A stretch of DNA of 64,000 bases, from the NCBI GenBank assembly GCA_963971535.1, contig OZ020592.1, positions 124,291,604 through 124,355,603 on the forward strand, in the 5' to 3' direction. The position numbers and the translations under genes were made by a program. Shown here piece after piece: positions 11,259-18,775 of the stretch. How positions within the stretch are numbered: position 1 is the first letter of the stretch; every line of letters begins with the position of its first letter. This stretch comes from Notolepis coatsorum (Eukaryota; Chordata; Actinopteri; Aulopiformes; Paralepididae). A model generated the notes under the pieces. The model had not been told where the DNA came from and did not search any database. It worked only from the letters and a program-made list of their open reading frames with translations.

Positions 11259-11384
11259 AGCCGGACGCGGTTCCCTCGGTCTTCGACAGACAGACCGGCG
11301 TTAGCTCTCGGGAGCGATCGCTAGCTAGTTGGCACCAGCCGGGGCCCGGCGTTAGCTCTCGCTAGCTAGCGTTAGCAACCGGAG

Positions 11385-11560
11385 CGTCGCGGAGCATTCA
11401 GCCTGCTGGCTACCTAGACCCACTTCAACCAGCGTCGCGGAGCATTCAGCCTGCTGGCTACCTAGACCCACTTCAACCAGCGTCGCGGAGCATTCAGCCT
11501 GCTGGCTACCTAGACCCACTTCAACCAGCGTCGCGGAGCATTCAGCCTGCTGGCTACACA
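11385..11560 (+). repeat. 48-bp tandem repeat inside the left palindrome arm
   Basis: Units start CGTCGCGGAGCATTCAGCCT at 11385, 11433, 11481 and 11529. The right arm has only one such unit, so the array expanded after the palindrome formed or collapsed on the other side. Confidence 0.9.
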
Positions 11561-11690
11561 AGCTGTGTAGCCAGCAGGCTGAATGCTCCGCGACGCTCCG
11601 GTTGCTAACGCTAGCTAGCGAGAGCTAACGCCGGGCCCCGAGAGCTAACGCCGGTCTGTCTGTCGAAGACCGAGGGAACCGCGTCCGGCT

Positions 11691-11920
11691 TCAGCTGATT
11701 AGTGGTCTTCTGGACAAACATCCCACCCCAACAACATAATCCGAGGCAATGAAGTGTTCGCTGCAGATCCTCCTTCCCTGTCCAACAGGCTGGTCGCGCC
11801 GCCTGAGTGCAGCCAGCCCGAGCCAACATGTCGACAACACTGTTTTTTTCACTGGTAGTTTGTGGAAATTAACCAACTTTCCTCTCTCTCACATGGTAAA
11901 ATTAGTTTGAACAGCCAGGA
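11691..11920 (-). pseudogene. Decayed THAP-domain exon, right arm
   Basis: Mirror copy of the exon at 11013-11258: the same NFHKLP and RICSEHFIASDY motifs, and the same in-frame stop and frame change. Sharing the lesions means the arms were duplicated or homogenised after the exon had decayed. Confidence 0.75.
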
Positions 11921-12362
11921 GCAATACAAACAGAACCACCGCGGTCCCGTTGTTTTGTAGGCAACATTTTATTTGCTGACTGACCCATTCAATATAGGCA
12001 GCTAACCAGAGTGTATACACCCAACCCCCGGTATGACGTCAGCAACAAAATGGCCGCGCCCATAATGCTAAATGCTTCAGAAATGTACACAACAAATCGT
12101 TTTTTCTTAGAAACTGCTTATTTTTATAACGTGACTTCTTCTGTGGCTTATCTAAATACTAATGTGATGCTATGAATATGTATTTATCGCACTGCTTCAT
12201 TTCCACTTTAAGCACATATCTGTGCGTACGTCACGTTGATACATGAGGGCCCAGGCTTCTTTCCTAAGGGTGAAAAACAATACACTTGAATTGAAATTGG
12301 AATGAAGCTTTGCATGTCTGTAGTCATATTACGGAGTCATGACCCTAAAAAAACTGAGTTTG

Positions 12363-12396
<34 letters not shown>

Positions 12397-12656
12397 TTAT
12401 TGTGGTTTAGAGACATCATCCAAGGGATAAAAACATGAAAATGCAAGCACTTATTTCCATCATGGTCCCTGGTATTAAAAAAAACAGGACATACATCAAC
12501 ATAAAACAACATCATAAAAACATCAACATAAAACATTAAGATACAATATGCATATACAGTTGAAGATAAAAGAATAATAAATAAAAATGCTACCCCTCTC
12601 TTTCCTATGCCGATAGCCATGATCGTACATGCTTTTTGAAGCCAGTTAACCCGGGG

Positions 12657-12979
12657 GCGTCTATGCTTTACACAAACGGTTCATGCGTTTTGCAAATCTG
12701 ATTGGCCACTGACGTTTCTGGTCATGTGACATGTGCGCCCAATCGCGTGACGCGCCCATTTCCGCCTCGACCAGCAGCAAACCCTAACCCTAACCCTAAC
12801 CGTTCTATCGCCATGCTCTAAGTCAAACTCTAACCTTAACCAACTTCGAAAGAGTGCCTAAGCTTAACCGGGGAAAGAACTTGCCGTTACACGATTGGTG
12901 CGACCAGAAACATCAGTGGCCAATCAGAGCGCAAAACGGGAATGCGGAAGCATGCACTGTTTGGGTAAAGCAATGACGC
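12657..12979. mobile_element. MULE-like MITE, 9-bp TSD, ~65-bp TIRs
   Basis: The ends are GCGTCTATGCTTTAC and, inverted, GTAAAGCAATGACGC. The inner TIR match (TCTGATTGGCCACTGA) extends to GACGTTTCTGGTC. The flanks are AACCCGGGG at 12648-12656 and 12980-12988. A 9-bp duplication with long TIRs points to Mutator-like elements. It lies in the last codons of the L2 ORF. Three telomere-like CCCTAA units at 12780-12801 lie in its centre. Confidence 0.8.
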
Positions 12980-12988
12980 AACCCGGGG

Positions 12989-14448
12989 GCCTGTTTAATG
13001 CTGCTGGGCAAGCTGTTCCACAGTACTGCTGCTGAGTAAAGGAAGGTCTGCTGGCCGTAGGAAATGAGTCTAAATCTAAATGGAACTATGTTTGTGTCTC
13101 TACCTCTGGTTTCATGGCTATGGTTGTTCCTTACATACTGAAAGTAATCTTGAAGGTAGCTTGGCACCTCCCCTTTATAAACTCTATATACTAGGCATAG
13201 CTTTATCATTGATACTCTTTTTTCCACCCTCAGCCACCCCAGGCTGTTGAAGTGGGGCTGGTCTAGGTGAGTACGAGTGGGGAGCTGCAGGACTATCCTA
13301 ACTAGCTTGTCCTGGGCAGTTTGAAGTCTAGTTCTCAAGTTGCTGGGGGCACTGGCATACCAGGAGTCAGGACAAGCAAGCATAGTCAAAATGACACTGA
13401 ACCAGTGCCCCTGCAAGTGCTCTAAGAGCTTTCCTGTCGGTATTTTGAGTTTCTAGCTAGGATTTTTTTTTTGGTGTTGACCTTGGCTTTTTTTGCCATG
13501 CTTTCCCCTGAGAGTGTGTTTTCTAAAGTACACCCTAGATACACCACTGATTTGGTACTGGTGACCATTGAGCTACCTAACTGTATTTTGAAACCTTCCT
13601 GTGTTTTCTGTTTCCTAGTGGTAGTAAATAAAATGGATTCTGTTTTACCTAAATGGAGAGACAGCCGGTTTTCTGACAGCCACTGACTGACATTCCCTAA
13701 CTCCATGCTAAGTCTGCTTTCAATATCCGTTTTGCTTTTATTTGACACCATGAGAGCCGAATCATCCGCGTAGAGCAGGAGATCACATTAGCAGGCTGAC
13801 TGCATGTCATTTATATAAAGGAGGAAGAACAAGGGCCCCAGCACACTTCCCTGAGGGACCCCGCAGTCCACCGTCCTCAGATCTGAAAGGACCCCTCCCA
13901 CCTCTACACGTTGTTCCCTTCCCCTCAAGTATGAGCTGGCTCAGTTTGTGGCCATATCATTAGAACCTATCGCTGTTAACTACCTTAAGAGGATAGTGTG
14001 GTCCACCGTGTCAAATGCCTTTTGTAGGTCTAACATCACCATGCCACAGAGATTTCTTCTGTCTATCTCTTTCTTAATGTGATCTGTTAGAAACAGAAGA
14101 CTGGTGTCTGTGGAGTGGGACTTTCTAAAACCTGATTGAAATTCATATAGAAAGTTATGGGATGTAATATATTGATCAATTTGTTCATATATAATCTTTT
14201 CTATGACCTTGGACATGACACATAAGATGGACACAGGCCGGTAGTTACCATGGTCCTGCTTGCTGCCTTTTTTGTAAAGTGGTATTACTCTGGCCAGCTT
14301 AAGCTCACTTGGAAACGTTCCCGATTCAATGGAAAGATTCACAATATGCGTTATACTGGGCGAAATAACCTGAGCTGCATCCCTAAGGAACCTAGCGGGC
14401 ATGTTGTCTACTTCTGTAGCTTTAGTAGGGTTGAGCTCCAGAAGCTTT
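12989..14448 (-). pseudogene. L2 reverse transcriptase, main part
   Basis: Read on the minus strand: NMPARFLRDAAQVI, LARVIPLYKKGSK, NYRPVSILCVMSKVIEKIIY, FQSGFRKSHSTDTSL, MLDLQKAFDTVDH (catalytic Asp), GVPQGSVLGPLLF, LLYADDSALMVSNKS (catalytic YADD near 13765), WLSENRLSLHLGKTE, and the C-terminal AAVLWNSLPSSIKQAPG. This is the usual fish L2 order. At least two frame changes (about 13980 and 13420-13450) and an internal stop break it. L2 versus the neighbouring Rex1/CR1 clades cannot be settled by eye. Confidence 0.85.
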
Positions 14449-14702
14449 TTAACCCTTTAATTGTCAAGGACGACTTTAGACGTCATTCCTCGCCATGCGT
14501 AAACTGCCAATGACGTCGTACAGCGTCTTTGAGATCAATATTTCAAAAATCTGTCATGGCAATCATATTTCACCCACGGAGGCTTGAGATCTCCTGTAGA
14601 TCTCCTCTCAACTCTCCAACGGTTCAAGACCGCTATCTGGTGGCCGATCGGCGAATCGCCAAAACCGGAAGTGAGCGGCCGGAAGTGGTGCTCACCCATA
14701 TT

Positions 14703-15669
14703 TAGGGATGGGAATTGATAGGATTTTATCGATACGATTCCATTATCGATTCTGCTTATCGATTCGATTCTTTATCGATTCCCTTATCGATACCTGATCA
14801 ATTTATAATTTAAATAAATAAATTGGAAATGCAACAGAAGCTGGTTAGAATAACAACATGCAACTTGACATTTCTGATTGTCATTTATTGTTGAGCCCCC
14901 ATGTCAGAAAAATACAAAAACTGTAAAAAATAAAACATTAACTATAGCCTACACTTAAATAAAATAATGAATTTGAGATTCTCTTAAAATGTATTTATTT
15001 TTTTATTCTTAAACTAATTTAATCTATTGAATAACAGGTCGTTATTCCTCTGACTTCTGTCTCACACACACACACCCTCGCTTGAGCACAGACTAAAGAC
15101 GGTGCCTAATTGCCTCTACGAATGGAATGTAACACATGTCTTCACAACAAGTTAGGTGTGAATGTATCTGAGAACGTATTTAACACACCTGACGACCGGC
15201 GCTATTGATATGCAAATAGCGAGTACTTATCTGTCCCATGAAGAATGCATGCCTGACAACAGCCCCCACCCGCTGTTTTATTGTATTTGTACTTGTACTA
15301 TACGCTGTCAGCTGTTTATCTCTCTCTGTGAGCTTGATTAACTAGCGTTAGCTCACCTTAGCTAGCGTTAGCTCTGCGGCTAATTTGAGCTCACCCTGAA
15401 CTAAATCAATGACTAGGTTCTAAAGCATTCAAGTAGTTTTCACTGCACATAGAAGTAGCCAAACAGCGGGAGCATTTCGGGAGCATATGACCAAAACCCA
15501 GGCAATTTCAAGCCCTTAAGGAATCAAATAGTCTGCCATGGCTAGTTACATGCTAACGCTAACGTTATTGCGCAACTGTAGGAAAAACCTGGCAGCGATA
15601 AGGGAATCGAAAGTCACGGGAGCCACGCGATTCCAGGCATCGGACAATTAGGAACCGGTTCCCACCCTA
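14703..15669. mobile_element. hAT element (TAGGGATGGGAATTG), 8-bp TSD
   Basis: The ends are TAGGGATGGGAATTGATAGG and, inverted, ...GGTTCCCACCCTA. The flanks are CCCATATT at 14695-14702 and 15670-15677. The interior has ATCGAT/CGATTC words and GCTAGCGTTAGCT patches and is non-coding. The paralogous site near 29489-29510 in piggyBac-like copy 2 is empty. Confidence 0.9.
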
Positions 15670-15758
15670 CCCATATTTCGTCCGGCCACTCGCTATCGCT
15701 CGCGGGACTCCATCTCGACACTGGATATCGATCCGTTGCCAATAACTCGATAAACAAC

Positions 15759-15893
15759 ATGATTTGGACGTATATAGTATTATACAACCTGGAACTGGAC
15801 CAACTAGATCGACATCCCATAATAGCGAACTTTCTGCTCCACGCTGATCGCCCAATGCTACGAGGAAGCTGCGGTGAGTTTCAGCGTGTTTGA
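15759..15893 (+). CDS. Short conserved ORF of the piggyBac-like family, copy 1
   Basis: 44 codons starting MIWTYIVLYNLELDQLDRHP. A GGTGAG splice-donor-like site lies at 15873-15878, near the end of the similarity with copies 2 and 3. The equivalent frame in copy 2 starts MIWTYILLYNLEMDR (29578), and copy 3 has MISAFIATYKPEMDL (62475). Conservation of Y-x-x-E-[LM]-D and of the donor-like site suggests a first coding exon whose downstream exons were lost in these copies. The function is unknown; it may instead be conserved terminal DNA that happens to be open. Confidence 0.45.
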   Translation: MIWTYIVLYNLELDQLDRHPIIANFLLHADRPMLRGSCGEFQRV

Positions 15894-15975
15894 TTATTAT
15901 TATACATACAAACTGCTCCGATCAACATATCACCCATACTACATAAATGATTTAACGTCGGCCACGGACTTATAA

Positions 15976-15976
15976 A

Positions 15977-16003
<27 letters not shown>
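15976..16003. repeat. Poly-C tract
   Basis: About 27 consecutive C, directly after ACTTATAAAC. The homologous position in the other piggyBac-like copies also has a C-run (about 12 near 37832, about 10 near 62696, 5 near 29799). Confidence 0.85.
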
Positions 16004-16007
<4 letters not shown>

Positions 16008-16395
16008 GTCACCAGCAGATGATGAGGCATGACGTTTAGGACCTTGTACAATTTAAATTTTTAATCTGACGTCAATCGGTATCAAACTACATTTGATGAT
16101 CTAATATATGTATTTATGGTTATAACTCACGTTCTATGGAATGCTGCAGAAAACGATAAAAACATATTTATACTTTAGACCATATTTTAGTATGAATGTG
16201 TGAATGAAAAAGTAGAACGTTGCTACATCCTATATACGATAGATACTTGATGTTGAATGGGCCATAGTAATGTCAATTTAGCAATACAATTAAAAAAGTT
16301 ATAGCCCTGCAAAGAAGGGGAACATCTCCATAGACTTACAGTGGTGGCAGTGAGTGGATTAAGATCAGAATAATCTCTGGCAGATAAAAGGTTAA

Positions 16396-16510
16396 GCACT
16401 GTCTCCTCTGTCACTTTTTGAAAGGAAAAGGCATTTGTCTGTACCCCCTTTTTTGCATAGTGATCCTGGATATGGGCTATTCCATATCGGTCTGTCTGAA
16501 TGGGCAATTT
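16396..16510 (-). pseudogene. L2 ORF, upstream remnant beyond the TTAA insertion
   Basis: On the minus strand this reads DRYGIAHIQDHYAKKGVQTN and AFSFQKVTEETVL up to the TTAA site. It is the segment just upstream of NMPARFLRDAA in L2-type LINEs, so it is the 5' continuation of the same copy. Confidence 0.75.
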
Positions 16511-16790
16511 AGCGATTTAGTGTTGGCATTAAGGAGATTAATAGTAAGATAAAAAATACTTGATTGACACTTACTAATGTCTTGGAAGCTGCACGTTGCT
16601 CACATATATGTTCCGGTGTTGAGGTTGTGGCGCCGTCTTTTTCGGGACTTTCTGAGGGCTAACATAGACAGACAGGATATGTATTACAATTTCACCTGAA
16701 TATACGTTTTGTGTAGAGTTAACATGAATGAACCCCCCCTCCCGAAAAGGGCCCTTAAAAATCGGGTTTGCGTGCTACGCGCGCTCGGTT
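16511..16790. other. Unassigned stretch
   Basis: The L2 similarity fades here. There is nothing else recognisable apart from a CCCCCCCTCCC run near 16733. Confidence 0.3.
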
Positions 16791-16806
16791 AAAAGACACA
16801 CAGGTA

Positions 16807-17282
16807 GGGGGCGGTCAGGTGGCGTAGCGTAGATTGCGCTCGTCACCAACGCAGGAGATGCTGGGTTCGAGCCCAGCTCTCGGCGTTGCCACCAGCTTGG
16901 CTGGCCGTTCACACTAATACAATTGGCAGTATTAGGGGGTGGGGAAGCTGGCGGGTGGGAATCTGGCGTTGTGGACAGCGACGCCTACAGGTCAGGTCTC
17001 GGCGCTTGCTAAGCGGGGCAGGACTTGGTGGAGATAGCGTGCCCTCCCACGCGTTACACTTCACCAATGAGAGTCCTCGCTGCCAAGTGAAAAGACGTCA
17101 CTGGCTGTCGGCGCACGTCTCGGAGGAAGCATGCGATCGACTCGGGACGCCCTTGTACCGACTCGTAGGAGAACATGCATACAGCAGCCAGGTAGGGGAG
17201 GGGGGGGGAATTGGCACAATGACTAATTGGGACGGGGAGAAAAATCGGAGAAATCAGAAACAAAAAAAAAATAAAAATAAAA
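16807..17282 (+). mobile_element. tRNA-derived SINE, family A, with TSD
   Basis: The head GGGCGGTCAGGTGGCGTAGCG resembles a Pol III A box and GGGTTCGAGCCC a B box. The body continues with CCGTTCACACTAATACAATT and ends in an A-rich tail. The flanks are near-identical AAAAGACAC(AC)AGGTA at about 16791-16806 and 17284-17296. A reverse copy with its own TSD is at 41604-42095. Confidence 0.85.
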
Positions 17283-17337
17283 AAAAGACACAGGTATAGT
17301 GCCATTTTCAGCCTTTGAGCACCTGCCCCTCTAAAGT

Positions 17338-17510
17338 CCTGTGCACGTCCCTGTGTACAGATATAGATATAGTAACTAGAAAGAGTAGGCTAGGGATAGA
17401 AATCTATGGGATATGTACAGATATAGTAACTAGAAAGAGTAGGCTAGGGATATGTACAGATAGATATAATAACTAGTAGTAAGAGTAGGTAAGGGATATG
17501 TACAGATGCA
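17338..17510 (+). repeat. ~60-bp tandem repeat, three diverged units
   Basis: Units read GTACAGATATAGATATAGTA, then ACTAGAAAGAGTAGGCTAGG, starting near 17355, 17415 and 17454. Confidence 0.7.
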
Positions 17511-17531
17511 TGTGATGTCTTGGGCATTATC

Positions 17532-17860
17532 ACGGCTAATAACGAAGCCAGATAGCTTTCTACTGAATGGACAGAGACACACAAAGCCAGCATGTAGGCG
17601 TTATTTATTTCTAGCATGTGAATGAATGAATGAATGAATGAAAACTTTATTTAACAGATTGCAGAATGGGTACAATACAGTACGGCTCAATACACACAAT
17701 TGTTAAGGGGATGCAGACCAGAGAAAGACGTTTGTCTACATCAGGGTCCCCCATTTTCAATTCATATGACGGCGTCATTCATTCATTGACCCATTCTGTA
17801 GAAAGCTATCTGGCTGACTTCTCCAAAGTCGTTATTATTATTAGCCTAGCTTAGCACAAT
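17532..17860. mobile_element. Inverted-repeat (foldback-like) element with a nested LINE tail
   Basis: GGCTAATAACGAAGCCAGAT and AGATAGCTTTCTAC near 17534 are mirrored by GTAGAAAGCTATCTGGCTGA and GTCGTTATTATTATTAGCC near 17803-17848. The centre holds a (GAAT)n-initiated LINE/SINE tail. No TSD was found. A stray copy of the AGCCAGATAGCTTTCTACAG motif lies near 23739. Confidence 0.5.
17623..17770 (-). mobile_element. Retroposon 3' end, family G (AGATTGCAGAATGGG)
   Basis: (GAAT)n tail, then AACAGATTGCAGAATGGGTA, CACACAATTGTTAAGGGGAT and TCAGGGTCCCCCATTTTCAA. Other copies lie at 26150-26310, 27520-27655 (opposite strand) and 47190-47345. The simple-repeat side is taken as the 3' end. Confidence 0.7.
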
Positions 17861-17959
17861 TATCTGAATTAAAAAAAAAAAAAAAACCTTACTAACCATA
17901 CTGTCATGCACTTAATAAACTAACCTACACTGTAGCACTCAACACTTTGACGAACATTG

Positions 17960-18075
17960 TTACTCAGCTGATAGAGTTGTGCCCTTCCTGATGGCTTGTC
18001 GTACAGAACTTGTAAGTCGCTTTGGATAAAAGCGTCAGCTAAATGACTAAATGTAAATGACTAAATGTAAATGTA
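17960..18075 (+). mobile_element. SINE/LINE 3' tail (GCTTTGGATAAAAGCG)
   Basis: GTCGTACAGAACTTGTAAGT, GCTTTGGATAAAAGCG and GCTAAATGACTAAATGTAAA: the common 3' tail of fish SINEs and their LINE partners. A second copy is at 58979-59095. Confidence 0.75.
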
Positions 18076-18159
18076 ATGGAAGCGGACAGTGCGGGTTAGC
18101 TAGGCGACATCATCGTTGGATTCACTCTCGCTTTCGCTCGCCTGCTCAGACCGTGACAA

Positions 18160-18190
<31 letters not shown>

Positions 18191-18401
18191 GCCTAATATC
18201 TGTCCTCTTCGGTGTGAACACAGAATTCTCCAATACGATTGATAGTGGTGAAAATAAAAAAGTACAGTAGATTACAGTAGATTTCGTTATCTGTTCTTAT
18301 GCACGCCTGGTGATACTAAATCCAAATTGAAATCGGCCATTTGAAAGATAATATATGTATATATATAAATGTGCAAATTGGCTATAATAAGGTAATTCAT
18401 A
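18076..18401. other. Unassigned stretch with (AAT)n
   Basis: Contains an (AAT)n tract near 18160-18189. No gene or classified repeat was seen. Confidence 0.35.
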
Positions 18402-18406
18402 AGCCT

Positions 18407-18620
18407 TATTATATATGTGACCCGGTACAATGGTAGCATATTAATCACACTGGATACGCTGTTTACAGGGACTACAGACTATGGCTGTAGCTGTCTTTAT
18501 TGCCATAACAACTAACCCGGAAGCGGGCTGAGCTGTCACCTTAAGAAGTGCTCGCCCTCCCCCTAGAGGGCAGGAATAGGAATGGTGAGGTCGTAACACA
18601 CCAACAGCCACATACATCAC
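18407..18620 (-). repeat. Gypsy 3' LTR
   Basis: 214 bp. On the plus strand it runs from TATTATATATGTGACCCGG to CCACATACATCAC. The exact outer base could shift by one because of the TG/CA convention. Confidence 0.88.
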
Positions 18621-18775
18621 ACTCCTCCCCACTTAATCGTATCGCTGTCCCCACTTCCAAACCCAGTACCTAATATAGTGACAAAGTGCCCCTGAATGAC
18701 CCCTCCTAATATAACACCAAAAAACAATAGTGCAATAACCCCCATAGTCCAACTGAGACTGTCAGAACGTCCCGC

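Larger units (their letters stand above)
10740..12207. mobile_element. Kolobok-type palindromic (foldback) element, TTAA TSD
   Basis: The flanks are TTAA at 10736-10739 and 12208-12211. The termini are AGTGGAGATGAAGCAGTG and, inverted, CACTGCTTCATTTCCACT. Inside, 10874-11561 and 11564-12063 are long inverted arms that meet with a ~3-base spacer at AGCTGTGTAGCC. Each arm carries a decayed THAP zinc-finger exon. TTAA targets together with a THAP-bearing transposase are the known combination of the Kolobok superfamily. The left arm also holds extra 48-bp repeat units. No catalytic transposase domain is present, so it is non-autonomous. Confidence 0.85.
14453..16391 (+). mobile_element. piggyBac-like TTAA element, copy 1
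   Basis: Inserted in the L2 LINE and flanked by TTAA at 14449-14452 and 16392-16395. The ends are CCCTTTAATTGTC and, inverted, CCTTTTATCTGCC. Two short palindromes of the form GACG-N8-CGTC lie at 14469-14484 and 14512-14527. A short open frame ending at a GTGAG splice-donor-like site is at 15759, and a long C-run at 15976. A hAT is nested at 14703-15669. Other copies lie at 29311-30195, 37273-38130 and 62142-62800. No catalytic transposase domain was recognised. Confidence 0.8.
12361..16560 (-). mobile_element. L2-type LINE, split by two DNA transposons
   Basis: Reverse-strand LINE. A (TGAT)n 3' tail starts near 12361, the 3' UTR follows, then a frameshifted reverse transcriptase frame to 14448 and again at 16396-16510. 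A MULE-like MITE (12657-12979) sits at the end of the ORF and a TTAA element (14453-16391) in its middle. Removing each with one copy of its TSD gives a continuous reading: APGLTGFKKHVRSWLSA-stop at the first site and TEETVLKKLLELNPTKAT at the second. The 5' end is truncated near 16560. Confidence 0.85.

Noticed and set aside
10874-12063. Palindrome as an assembly artefact
   Set aside because: Not fully excluded, but the arms differ in length and repeat content and the outer TIR and TTAA duplication are intact, which favours a real structure.
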